NCBI RefSeq assembly: GCF_019320115.1
Contig: NC_089587.1
Span: forward strand, 87,934,939-87,998,938
From: Miscanthus floridulus
Lineage: Eukaryota; Streptophyta; Magnoliopsida; Poales; Poaceae
Reading direction: 5' to 3'
Length of the DNA stretch: 64,000 bases
The notes beneath the pieces were generated by a model. It worked only from the letters and a program-made list of their open reading frames with translations. It ran no database searches and was not told the DNA's origin. The position numbers and the translations under genes are program-made. Positions 22,970-35,030 of this stretch are shown here, piece after piece (positions within the stretch are counted from its first letter, which is position 1; every line of letters starts with the position of its first letter).

Positions 22970-25900
22970 GGTCAATTATAAAGACGGAGGAAGGCATTGG
23001 GTTCTTGATAGTGGGTGCACTCAACACATGACCGGTGATGCTAGAATGTTAAATTCAATCAACACCAATTGCAATGATGGTTATGATAGTATCACATTTG
23101 GTGATAATGGCAAAGGCAATGTCAAAGGTCTTGGCAAGATTGCAATATCCAATGACTTGAGCATATCCAATGTGTTGCTAGTTGAGAGCTTGAATTTTAA
23201 TTTGCTATCCATGGCACAATTGTGTGATCTTGGATTTAAGAGCATATTTGGAGTAGATGATGTAGAGATCATAAGTGTAGATGGCACAAATTTGATCTTC
23301 AAAGGATTTAGATATGAGAATCTATACTTGGTTGACTTCAATGCTAGTGAAACTCAATTATTAATATGCCTGTTCACTAAATCTAGCAAGGGTTGGTTAT
23401 GGCATAGAAGGCTTGGTCATGCTGGAATGAAATAATTAAATAGATTGATTAAGCATGATCTAGTTAGAGGCTTGAAGGATGTGGTATTTGAAAAGGACAA
23501 ACTTTGTAGTGCTTGTCAAGCCGAAAAACAAGTTGGAAACACCCATCCTAAGAAGAGTATGATGAGTACTAGCAAGGCATTTGAGTTGTTGCATATGGAT
23601 TTGTTTGGGCCAACACAATACACTAGCATCGGTGGAAACAAATATGACTTTGTGATAGTGGATGACTTTACTAGATACACATGGGTATTCTTTCTAGTGG
23701 AAAAAAGTGATGTGTTTGCAACTTTCAAATCATTTGTCAAGGGCATTCACAATGAATTTGAAACAACCATCAAGAGAGTTAGAAGTGATAATGGTAGGGA
23801 GTTTAACAACACTAGAATTGATGAGTTATGTGATGATTTTGGAATTAAACATCAATTCTTAGCCAAGTACACCCACAATCAAATGGCCTTGTTGAGAGGA
23901 AGAATAGAACACTTATTGACCTAGCAAGGTCTATGCTTAGTGAGTATAATATGAGTCAATCTTTTTGGGCCGAAGCAATCAACACCGCATGCTACTACAT
24001 CAACCGATTGTATTATCACCCATTGAAAGAGAAGACACCTTATGAGCTCTTGAATGGTAGAAAGCCCAACATTGCATATTTTCAAATCTTTGGTTACAAA
24101 TGCTATATATTGAAGAAAGACACTAAATTGGGAAAGTTTGACAATAAATGTGATGAAGGGTTCCTTGTTGGTTACTCCACTATAAGCAACGCATATAGAG
24201 TTTGGAATTTGGATAGTGGTACTCTTGAGGATGTACATGATGTTGAATTTGATGAAACCAAGGGTTCTTAAGATGATAATAAGAACTTGGAAGATGTTAG
24301 AGGCATTCAACTTTCAAATGCCATGAAGAACATGGATGTTGGTGAATTGAGGCCAAGACAAGTGATAGATGAAGAAGATGACAATGTGCAAGTGCTCTCT
24401 AATTCAAATGAAGAAGTTGATGCAAATCAAGCTAGTTCATCATCTCAAGTGCAAGATCAATAAGTGGCTAGTACATCATCTCAACCACATGCAAATAATC
24501 AAGTGCAAGTACTTCAAGCGACACATATTGCAAGAGATCACCCATTGGACACTATAATGGGAGACATTTCTAGAGGTGTACAAACAAGATCAAGATTGGC
24601 ATTATTTTATGAGCATTTCTCATTTGTATCATCCATTGAATCAAAGAAGATAGAAGTAGCCTTGAAGGATGTTGATTGGGTGAATGCTATGTATGAAGAG
24701 CAAAACAACTTCACAAGAAATCAAGTATGTGAATTAGTTGAGAGGCCAAAGGGACACAATGTGATTGGAACCAAATGGGTCTTTCGCAACAAGTGAGATC
24801 ACAATGGGATAGTTGTAAGGAACAAAGTAAGATTGGTAGCACAAGGTTACACTTAAGTAGAGGGTCTTGACTTTGGAGAAACATATGCTCCAGTTGCAAG
24901 ATTGGAAGCAATTATGATCTTGTTAGCCTATGATTGTGCCCACAACATTAAGCTCTATTAAATGGATGTCAAGTGTGCATTTCTCAATGGCTACATCAAT
25001 GAAGAAGTGTATGTTGAGCAACCGCCTGGTTTTGAAGATGACAAAAATCCCAACCATGTGTCCAAGTTGAAGAAGGCTTTGTATGGTTTGAAGCAAGCAC
25101 CTAGAGCATGGTATGAGAGGTTGAGGGATTTTCTACTCTCTAAAGGGTTCATTATGGGAAAGGTTGAAACCACTCTTTTCACCAAGAAGATTGGCAAGGA
25201 CTTGTTTGTGTTGCAAATATATGTGGATGACATTATCTTTGGATCAACAAATCAAGACTATTGTGAAGAGGTTGGGAAGATGATGGCTAATGAATTTGAG
25301 ATATCCATGATTAGAGAGTTGAGTTACTTCCTTGGTCTTCAAATCAAACAATTGAAGAATGGTACATTTGTGAGTCAAGGCAAGTACATCAAAGATATGC
25401 TCAAGAAGTTTGGAATGAATGAGAGTAAATCCGTTAGTACACCAATAGGGACAAATGACAATTTGGATAGTGTTGCAAGTGACAACATGGTGGATCAAAA
25501 GTTGTATCGATCTATGATTGGAAGCCTACTCTATGTGACCACATCAAGACCGGATGTCATGTTTAGTGTATGCATGTGTGCAAGATTTCAAGCCTCTCCA
25601 AGAGAAAGTCATTTGAAGGCAACAAAGAGAATATTGAGGTACTTGAAGCATACACAAAATGTTAGTTTGTGGTATCCCAAAGGAGCAAAGTTTGAGCTAG
25701 TTGGTTATTTTGACTCGGATTATGCAGGATGCAAAGTTAAGAAAAAGAGCATATTGGACACATGTCAACTATTGGAAATGTCACTTGTATCGTGATCATC
25801 AAAGAAACAAAATAGTGTGGCACTTTCAACCACCGAAGCTGAATACATATCCGCCGGTAATTATTGTGCACAAATTCTTTGGATGAAGGTCACGTTGAAT

Positions 25901-26173
25901 GATTTTGGAATCAAGTTCAAACAAGTGCCATTACTATGTGACAATGAGAGTGATGTCAAGCTCGCCAACAACCTAGTTCAACATGCAAGAACAAAGCGCA
26001 TTGATGTCCGCCACCATTTTATTAGAGATCATCAACAAAAAGGGGACATTTCAATTGAGAGTGTAGGCACCGAAGATCAACTTATCGATATATTCACCAA
26101 TCCACTTGATGAGAAAAGGTTTTGCAAGCTAAGGAATGAATTGAACATATTGGATTTCTCAAATATGTGTTGA
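22970..26173 (+). pseudogene. pol: C2 pol remnant
   Basis: Same copia order as C1: protease WVLDSGCTQHMT (about 22998), integrase with WHRRLGH, CSAC, HMDLFGP and RSDNGREF, reverse transcriptase with YVDD near 25222, and RNase H with SDYAGCK, EAEY and LCDNES, ending at 26173. It retains the QPPGFE segment that C1 lost. Lesions shared with C1 are the TAA after GMK (23433), the integrase frameshift at about 23882, the TAA before MDVK (24958) and the TGA before SSKK (25793). Private lesions include TAA near 24269, TGA near 24794 (FRNK stop) and TAA near 24853. Confidence 0.92.
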
Positions 26174-27123
26174 TGCACCCCCAAATAATATGACATGCCT
26201 CTCCTTTGAGCAATCCAAGGTAAAAGTTGATTAGCATGGTATTCATATGTTGCTAAGGACATGTTTAGTGCATCTAGTCATTCCTCATGTCTTATAGGCT
26301 CATTCATGAAAATCAAATGAATTTGATGCTTGTATGGTACCACTATTGCTTCTATGCTTGACTTGATCTAGTGGTAGCATATGACATGTTTGTGGGGTTA
26401 TGAACCTAGTGTTTGATCTAGAAAACAAACTAAGTGTTTAACTCAACATGGTCATGATAACCCTTGAAATTAGGTGTGAAGAAGCTTGTCCTTGGATCAA
26501 ATCGAGTTAAATATCTTTGGCAAGTGCTCTAGATTGAACCAAAATTTGGGAAAATGATCCTCACCCCATTGATTGACATTGATAATCTTAACCAAATCTA
26601 AAATTAAACCTTTGTGGTCATTGATGACAAAGGGGGAGAAGTAATGCACAAAGATAGGAAAAGATGACAATGGGGGGAGAACTTTGACATAGGGGGAGAT
26701 TTATGAAAGAAAGGGGATCAAATTAAAATTTTGAGCACACAAGTCGGGGGAGCAAGCTCATGGACTTGTATGATGCATTTGAATGTGCATTCACATATGC
26801 TTCCTTGCATTTGTCAAGTTTAAATTCAATATCCATGCTTGTGTGGTGTACGCTAGTTGTAGGTTTGAATGATGAAATGAAAAACTAGCATGCATAGGAT
26901 GTTAGTTAGATGTGCCTTGCTTTGGTTTTCACAAGTGGTACTGGAGCATTACTTATAATGTTGATCTCATGAGGTATCTAGTTCTTTCGTGTGCTTTGCA
27001 AGTGGTATCTAACTAATAATGGTGCTAAGGACGGTATATTTGGTGCACTCCAATTGGTATCACGCTTCAAAGGTCCATCTCTTATACAAGTGGTATCTAG
27101 TTCTTTCTTGTGCTTTGCAAGTG
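26174..27123 (+). other. C2 3' untranslated region ending in a filled deletion
   Basis: It aligns with the C1 3' UTR up to CATCTCTTATAC (about 27087). After that about 610 bp present in C1, including the PPT and the first 365 or so bases of the LTR, are missing. In their place lie about 35 bases copied from the nearby TATCTAGTTCTTTC...GCAAGTGG segment at 26970-27010. This is a deletion with templated filler, typical of end-joining repair. Confidence 0.8.
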
Positions 27124-27420
27124 GTATCTAGTGAGTGCTAACACCCTTGGAATTTAGCTTAGAATGTTGCTAGCTCACATACACAAGTGTTGGGATACTT
27201 GGAGTTGGCATACGTGCACAAGGGTGAAGTGATCGTGCTCGAAAAGAGTTGAAACAAGGCCTCAGGCCCTGCTTCTTGAGGTGTTGGACCAGGACATCCC
27301 TGGGTCCGACGGCTAACCCTAACTTAGGCGTGCAATCATAGAGGCGTCGGACCCTGGTGATCAAGGGCATCGGACAGGTTGTGCGCATTGTTCATTTAGT
27401 GCCACACGAGGGGGTCTGTG
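27124..27420 (+). mobile_element. C2 3' LTR, left part
   Basis: It aligns with C1 LTR 15957-16250, including the GTCGGACC repeats. It is interrupted after GGGGGTCTGTG by G2 and continues at 42700. CTGTG (27416-27420) is the left copy of the G2 target-site duplication; the right copy is CTGCG (42700-42704). The empty site in C1 reads GGGGGTCTGCGTAGACGC. Confidence 0.9.
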
Positions 27421-30400
27421 TGTCGTAGAACCGACCAATTTATAAGAGTACAAGTACAATGGCAGCCCGCAAGCGGTCGCACTGTCATACTTGAACCTAT
27501 ATAAACCCAGTAGTCCATCGAGTACCACGACGGGTCTCGATAAATGATTTACAACAACCAAGATCGTACAGGATTCAACATACATGCCACATATTACATA
27601 AAGTTCATAGATACATTTCGTCAACAGAGTACGAATAAAAGTTATTACAAACCGAGTTTGATAAATAAAGCGGAAGCAAATAAGTTCGAAAATAAAGTTT
27701 CTAACATAGTTTGATACAGTGCCAAGTAAGATCATGGTCCACAAAAGCAAGGATAGGAATTAATAAAGAAGCCTGCCCAAGGCTTACTCCTCATCCACAA
27801 TGGGATAGAAGCAACTCTTGCAATAACCATGATACACAGTGCCATCCACAACAATGGGAAAATAAACCCTGAGTACGAGAAGGTACTCAGCTAGACTTAC
27901 CCATCATGAACCAGAAATAAAATGACTCCAAGGATTATGCAAGGCTGTATAAGTGGACGTAACTTGACAACATTTTTGCGTAAAAGCAATTGAATCATGG
28001 TACAGTTACAAATTCTTTACCAGGTTAATTATAACTATCCATTTCTAGGTTAGCAACTATCCTGTGCCAAACATGTGGTATATCATTTAGAAGCATACAA
28101 TAGTAACCATAGTAGGCAATGTAATTCCATATTCATCCGAACCATCATGTTTCATAACACAGTTGCTACGATGTTGGGACTAGCCAAGTTTCTCACTATC
28201 CGGGAGAGATGGTGATTCGAATCGATTTCAACCAGCTGGGAATTTATTCCTAACACAAACCCAGGTCTACCAGCCACGATAGCCTTAGGTCACCTTTGGT
28301 ACAACTCAAGTACACATTTCGTGGGTCTGTACCGTGCCGCACAATCTGGAACACCAGATGCCAGGATGCTTAGGCCACGCCTGCCCTTAGGCTCAGTCTG
28401 ATCGTTCCTCGGAAGGAGCGCACAACAGAACGGTTCCCGGCCTGAGTTGAATTACTTGGCTTCGCGGTCGGAACGAGTTATCCGGCCAGCTAAGTGAGAG
28501 GCATGCGTTCAATCTTGTCAGAAGCGCCAACAATGGTATGGTCCTTAATCGACATAGACGGGGATAGATCCACACCCAAGACCTCCATGTCTTGTTGCTT
28601 CTCTATTGACTTCCCGTCCGGTCTCGATTTACTTTTACTCCATGGTTCTGTTCCACGATAGCAGATATAGCCAACCGTGCCCTAGTATCCACCTACATCT
28701 CACAGGTGACAGGACATCACCTGACTTCTACCGGTCTAAGCATGGCTAAGCATATATTCGATCCTGGACCTATACCGGTTAAAGGGTTAATATCTGGACA
28801 AGGAATTTACATGCATCAAGTGGTTCCATTCAACTCTTATAACATAATGCATCAATCATAAGTACGTAAGTAAACATTTGTAAATTACTAGGAGACTTAG
28901 AATGCTCCAGGGCTTGCCTCATAGAAAGGAAGTAGGGCGGTGGTCAGGACACTCCAGAAGCTCTTTAGGGTTCTGCTCCGCACCTTCGGGAGCTGCGGCT
29001 TGCGGATTCCCCTTCTGGTCCCCTTCCTCTGCTTCTTCGAATTCCCGCAACGTGATCTCTTCCTCTGATCCTAGATGCATGAGTATGGCATAAGTATTAC
29101 GAATGCATATATGTTAACAAGTGCATCATGTTTATTGAGTAGGTGCATATCTCTTCTCGGTTATTTAATTATCAACTTCCATAATGCATCGATTGTACCA
29201 CAAAATAGCAGCTATTTGTTTCACTCATAACTGGAGTTCTACAAATCCAAATCTAGTGATCCTAGACTTTCTGGAAAGCTTATCAAATTCTCTACAACTT
29301 TTTTATTAACCATTTTTACAGTACACATCATTTTCAACATGCAACTCATCAAACTCCAGAATCTGTCCGGAAATTATTCAATATGCAATACAAAGTAACA
29401 ATACTTCTACTTCATGTAATCATTCAAAATTTGACAACATAAAATCTACCAACAGTTTAAGCATACCAAATACATTTAAGATAATATAATGGTGAAGCCC
29501 AAACTATTTATTTAAATGCCTTTATTATTTTATTTAGATATCTAGGTTAAATAATAAACATATATCAAATGTGCTTCATAAATTCTCAAAAATTTACAGT
29601 GCCTTACTAATGCTATCAAAGGACTACTATAAAAATTTCATGTCATTTTACCTAGTAGAACACCCTATGCAAAAATGATAAGGCAGCAAGGCTTGAAATA
29701 GCATAAATGGAAAACCATATTGAAAAGTGTCAACCAATAGATTTACTATTTTTCTTAGCATCCATATGGTACTAGTATTACCTCCAAAAATTTTCATGCA
29801 TTTTGGATGCATAAATTATTTATAAAAATTCATGCAAGGATTAACTATTCATAAAAGAAAAATCTATAACTATAAATCTACACATGCACTGGTCCTCAAT
29901 TTTTTATCAGAGTTCATATATGCTAATACTAGCTTACCACAAAAATTTCATAAATTTTGGAGTGCAGGAACTCAAGATATAAAAGAAACAAATTTGAATG
30001 CATTCAAAAGCACATTTCAAATCCCTATTTAAATCTCCAAAAATTTCTACTGTACAAGTCAAGAACATATTTTTCCTAAATACTACACTTCCTAAGGAAC
30101 ATAACCAAATTTATCTCACAATTTTTGAAGCTACCAAACTGAAGATATAAAAATCACAAAACAACACCAGATCAGGATTTAAATGAACTAGCTTTCAAGT
30201 TGGAGTCGTTGACAAACGGGACCCACAAGTCAGGGGACCCCACATGTCAGTGAAACGGAACAGAGCAACGGCGCGGAATCAAACACGGGAATGGCGGAGC
30301 TTGCCGACGGCGGGGTTGCCGGTGGTGACATTATCACCAGATGTTCTACTCGACATTGCGTACACAACCATCTACTTGGTGGGACTGCTCGTCGGTGCTA

Positions 30401-31808
30401 GCAACGGCGGCGGCGCTCATGGTGGAGCAGTGGCGCTGGACGACAGCGAGGCGCCAGTGGAATCTACAGCGGCTCCAACTAAGGCTTGGACGAGTATCTC
30501 TAGACCATGGTGATCCTATACCACAAGCTATCACGGCCAATGATGGACGGAGGCGACGTGGCCACGGTGACGGGGTTAGCGGCGAAGCTCCGGCGATCTC
30601 GCGCGCGTTGCGGTGGCTTACCAAATGCGGTCAGCGAGCACGGGAGGAGGCAGTGCATCGCGGGGGCACTGGTAGAGGCATTGTAGGGGTGGAGAAGCAG
30701 CGAGGGCGAGCTGGCATTGGCTATGGCGACGGTAGAGGTGCGGGCCGAGCTCGGCTGTCGCTGCGGCGAGGAAGACGGAGCAGAAAATGGGAAATGAGGC
30801 GCGGGGTGGCTCGGGCGGGCGCTAGCGGTGTTAAGGCCGCGCTCAGGCGCATCGTGGCCTACGCGGTTAGGGCAATGGTGACACGTGGCCATGGCGACCT
30901 CCACACGATGCGTGGTGTCTAAAGACGGTCGGCCATCGAGCTAGGCGATTTAGTTCGTCAGACAACACGAAGCCGAGCCTGACAGCGGGTTTTGATGTTC
31001 ATTTAACTGCTAATCCGTGGCTCCTAAGTAAAAATTGTCTGAAGAGGATTTGTAGAACCAGGTACCAGCTACAACTTTTGTTCAAGAATCTAGTTCTAAT
31101 TCGCAACCAAAACCAAGTTATATCATCCCCAATGTCAGCCTAACAGTCGGTCAGCGAACCTAGACTTAGAAAAAATTTACAAGTGTTGAAATGTTGATTT
31201 CACTGATTCTTGTGAGACCAATTCAAGCATGTTAGGAGCTGAATAAGTTAGTGACCCAAAAATAAAAGTTGTTCCTTATGTCAAATACTACAACTTTTCT
31301 TTAGTGATCTCCTCCATGCAAGGTCTCTAACACCTAGTTCAAATTTGGTCAAACATGTCACTTTTAAATGATGATACACATCAAAGCATGGCTTAATGAC
31401 CTATTTACCCCTAACCATGAATATCAAAGTTGTTCATAATGATACTCTAAACATGTTTAAGCAATTTGCAAGGTCATTCCATCATTTCATGTAGTAGTCA
31501 CTCATAGAGCTATTTAGTGTAATCACATGAAACATGACTTAAAGGCTTGATTCTAGAAAGTGACTTTCATGAAAAATGTTCTAATTGCTAACCCATGAGT
31601 GGTTACATGTTTTTGTGACTCAAATCTACCAAGTACATGTTTACATTCATGACCATTTGCATATGTACAAAGAAACATGCAATAACAAGCAACGTTGCAT
31701 ATGTTTCAATTCAATGTTTCAAGTGTAAATGCTTGTTTATGAATGCGTGATGATCATGCTCATGTTATGCAAGTCAAGTTATGCAAGGCTAACACCTGAG
31801 GTGTTACA
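27421..31808 (-). mobile_element. 3' LTR of G2
   Basis: On the minus strand it runs from TGTAACACCTCAGG (31808) to TTCTACGACA (27421), 4388 bp. It is almost co-linear with 38313-42699. It contains the GC-rich island 30200-30960, the palindrome GATTCGAATC (28214-28223) and the hairpin 27869-27890. Open frames in the island are treated as compositional. The same frames recur in the 5' LTR with amino-acid changes, which fits a shared non-coding origin. Confidence 0.94.
27869..27890. promoter_or_regulatory. Conserved hairpin, G2 3' LTR
   Basis: CTGAGTAC-GAGAAG-GTACTCAG is a perfect 8-bp stem. It is identical in the partner LTR at 38761-38782 and conserved in G1 and in the solo LTR. Confidence 0.55.
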
Positions 31809-31824
31809 GCCCCTCCCCCTTATA
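31809..31824 (-). other. Polypurine tract of G2
   Basis: On the minus strand TATAAGGGGGAGGGGC lies directly before the 3' LTR start TGTAACACC. It is preceded by ATCTCGGGACGAGATTTT, whose counterpart precedes the G1 PPT. Confidence 0.92.
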
Positions 31825-31869
31825 AAAATCTCGTCCCGAGATTTGCAAGACCTACCATTCTTGGAAAAA

Positions 31870-32215
31870 GGCGGGATAAACTTCTCATAAATAATCTTCT
31901 CTTTCCCACGTAGCATCTTGTTCACTATGATTGTTCCACACCACCTTATAGAACTTAATAATCTTACTCCTTGTCACTCTCTCCATCTCCTCTAATACTC
32001 AAATTGGCTTTTCTTCATAAGTCAAATCTGATTGAAGCCACACGTTGGTGGGTGCAATAGCTTCTTCAGGTACTCGAAGACATTTCTTTAACTGAGAAAC
32101 ATGGAACACATCAAATATTGCACTCATCTCTGGTGGAAGTTGTAACTTATACGCAACATTTCCTTTTTGTTCCAAAATTTTGTATGGCCCTACATATCTT
32201 GGTGAAAGCTTCTTT
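31870..32215 (-). pseudogene. pol: Integrase C-terminus and chromodomain of G2
   Basis: After a frameshift at about 32210 the minus strand encodes the integrase tail ([14 protein letters not shown], then [13 protein letters not shown]). A chromodomain-like module follows: a VLEEMERVTRSK segment, then KVVWNNHSEQDATWERE, ending before 31870. In chromoviruses this domain is thought to guide integration by binding histone H3 methylated at K9. The W and acidic positions of the ATWE motif are kept. TGA and TAG nonsense codons break the frame (after EEKPI and after REDYL). The reading is by eye from the frame following the ORF that ends at 32190. Confidence 0.82.
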
Positions 32216-33806
32216 TCATCCTAAATCTCTTCACACCTTTCATGGGTGATACTCTCAAGTATACATAGTCACCCACTTCAAAAGTTAGTGGTCTTCTTCT
32301 TCTCTCGGCATAGCTCTTCTGTCTTGATTGAGCTGCCTTCGTATGTTGTTGGATGATACGTACTTGCTCTTCAGCTTCATTGACAAAATCAATATCAAAG
32401 TATCTCCTCTCACCTGGCTCAATCCAATTCAAGGGAGTTCTACATTTTCTGCCATACAAGGCTTCAAATGGAGCCATTTTGATACTCGCTTCATAACTGT
32501 TGTTATAGGAGAATTCAGCTAAAGGTAACCATTTCTCCCATGAACCTTTTGAAGATATAACACAAGCTCTAAGTAAATCTTCTAGGATTTGGTTCACTCG
32601 CTCTGTCTGTCCTAAAGTTTGCGGATGATATGCTGAGCTTCTGATTAGCTTGGTTCCCAAAGCCTGGTGTAAGTGCTCCCAGAAACGAGCTATGAACTGT
32701 GGTCCTCGATCTAAGATTATAGTCCTGGGTACTCCATGCAGTCTCACGATCTGGGAAACATATATCTCAGCATATTTTCCAACTATATACCATGTGTTCA
32801 CGGGTATAAAGTATGCTGACTTGGTGAGACGATCAACAATAACCCAGATTGAATCGTGATCTTGTGGCATCATTGGAAGGCCTGTGACAAAATCCATGCA
32901 GATTTCCTCCCATTTCCATCCTAGAATCGATAATGGCTGAAGTAGTCCCGTAGTTTTCATATGGACAGCTTTTACTCTACTGCAGTTATCACACCTAGCA
33001 ACATAGGCTGCGATCTCTTTCTTCATCTTAGTCCACCAAAAACAGGTTTTTAAATCTTGATACATTTTACTACTACGTGGATGGATAGATAATTTGGACG
33101 AGTGAGCTTCATCTAAAATTTGATTCCTTAGCTCACGGTCTTTTGGTACCACCAGTCGGTCCTCAAACCATAATACACCTCTTTCGTCCAATCTAAAATG
33201 TTTGGTTTCTTGCTCTTGCATCTTTCTCTTGATGTGACTTATTCCTACATCTGTCTGCTGTAGCTCTATGATTTTGCTCTCCAGTGAACAACTGATCGTG
33301 ATATTGTGTAGTACAGTAGGATGTAACAAGTTGAATCCATTTGCCAATAATGCTTCCACAGTGTTGTAATGAGACTTTCGACTGAGTGCATCTGCTACTA
33401 CATTAGCTTTACCCAGATGATAATGCACTTCTAGATTGTAGTCCTTAATCAATTCTAACCATCTTCGTTGTCTCATGTTCAGCTCTGGATGGGTAAAGAT
33501 ATACTTGAGGCTTTTGTGGTCAGTATAGATATGACATACATTGCCCAACAAGTAATGTCTCCATATCTTTAATGCATGGACAACAGCTGCAAGTTCCAAA
33601 TCAGGTGTAGGGTAGTTGACTTCATGTTTTCTCAATTGCCGAGAAGCATATGCAATTACTCTTCCTTCTTGCATAAGCACACACCCCAAACCTATTCCCA
33701 ATGCATCACAAAATACATCAAAAGGCTTTTCAATGTCCGGTTGTGCTAGCACAGGTGCTGTAGTCAACAAGGTTCTGAGGGTGTGAAAAGCTGTTTCACA
33801 TTCTGG
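32190..33806 (-). pseudogene. pol: RNase H and integrase of G2 pol
   Basis: An open frame of more than 500 codons. RNase H lies at the N-terminus: CDALGIGLGCVLMQ, where the usual DAS is DAL, and TDHKSLKYIF. The integrase zinc-binding segment shows C-X2-C in ARCDNCSR. The catalytic D-D-E region shows CMDFVTGLP, ILDRGPQF and an E within TERVNQILEDLL. The frame is separated from the reverse transcriptase by one TAG (33807-33809) that replaces a Trp codon, so RT and RNase H are otherwise continuous. The C-terminus leaves frame at about 32210. Regulation as a pol polyprotein is assumed from the family. Confidence 0.93.
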
Positions 33807-33809
33807 TGT

Positions 33810-34709
33810 CTATTTGTACTTCTCATCTTTCTGAAGTAGTCTGGTCATAGGCTTAGCTATCTTTGAGAAATCTAGAATAAACCGACGATAGTATCCTACT
33901 AACCCAAGAAAACTCCGAACTTCATGAACCGAAGTTGGGGCTTTCCAATCCATGACCTCTTGTACTTTTGATGGGTCTACTGAGATTCCATCTCTTGATA
34001 AAATATGACCTAAGAAAGGTACTTTGCTCAACCAAAATTCACATTTGCTAAACTTGGCATATAGCTTATGCTCCCTTAATCTGGATAGGACAATCCTTAG
34101 ATGCTCTTCATGATCTGACTCATTTTCTAAATAAATCAATATATCATCGATAAACACGACCACGAACTTGTCAAGTTCAGGCATGAATACCGAGTTCATT
34201 AGGTACATGAAGTAGGCTGGAGCATTTGTTAGTCCAAAAGACATAACCAAATACTCGTATAAGCCGTACCTAGTAGAGAAAGCAGTTTTAGGTATATCCT
34301 TCGGTCTGATCTTTGTCTGATGGTAGCCTGATCTCAAGTCAATTTTGGAGAATACCTTTGCCTTCGCTAGTTGATCGAACAAGATGTCGATGCGGGGCAA
34401 CGGATATTTGTTCTTGATGGTCACAGCATTGAGTGGTCTGTAATCTACACACATTCTCAGTGACTTATCCTTCTTTTTCACAAACAAGGCTGGACATCCC
34501 CACGGAGATGAGCTAGGTTGGATAAGACCCTTGTCCAACAGATCTTGCAATTGAACCTTAAGTTCCGCTAACTCGTTGGGTGGCATTCTATAGGGCCTTC
34601 TGGATATAGGTGCCGTACCTAGCACTAACTCGATCTTAAATTCCACGTCCCTATCTAGTGGTAGACCGGGTAATTCTTCTGGAAATACATCCAAAAACTC
34701 ACAAACCAT
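33810..34709 (-). pseudogene. pol: Reverse transcriptase of G2 pol
   Basis: About 300 codons of gypsy reverse transcriptase, which copies element RNA into DNA in the particle. Motifs in order: [71 protein letters not shown], then the active site FIDDILIY (the F/Y-x-DD box), [10 protein letters not shown] and [12 protein letters not shown]. The catalytic aspartates are present. It is bounded by a TAA at 34731-34733 from the protease linker and by the TAG that interrupts the join to RNase H. Confidence 0.94.
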
Positions 34710-34733
34710 GGGGATATCACATACTGTGGTGGT

Positions 34734-35030
34734 TTAGATAGCACAGGCTAAATGTTGGGGTTCGAAATCGTGGGAGAGTGGTACTAGAAAAGCATTCCCT
34801 CCCGTGGGTTCTCTCAACATAATAGTACGGGTGCTAGTGTCAATAAGAACACCATGATCCTTCATCCAATTCATGCCTAAGATTACACTTATTGACAACC
34901 CGGGCAATATTATCAAATCCATGGTGTACTCCTTCTCTTGTATCGCGATGAGTACATTTTTGACTATCTTTTTGGTATTAACAGTACCCCCTGCTGAACT
35001 TATGTTATAACCCCCTTTTACTTACTTCAA
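34734..35030 (-). pseudogene. pol: Protease C-terminal part and linker of G2
   Basis: After gag-protease leaves frame at about 35005-35030, the minus strand continues the aspartic protease fold: AIQEKEYTMDLIILP, then ILGMNWMKDHG, the usual hydrophobic flap and alpha region of gypsy proteases. A TAA precedes the reverse transcriptase. The catalytic DSGASHSF motif itself is at the end of the gag frame (about 35050). So gag and pro are fused in one frame, as in other chromoviruses, and a small frameshift splits the protease. Confidence 0.85.

Noticed and set aside
28902..29093. Short ORF in the G2 3' LTR and its counterpart at 39832-40122
   Set aside because: The frame is not kept between the two LTRs; non-coding.
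30244..30922. ORFs up to 193 codons in the G2 LTR GC island, repeated at 41192-41886
   Set aside because: Repetition is explained by the LTR pair. Frames differ in length between the copies, so there is no sign of protein constraint.
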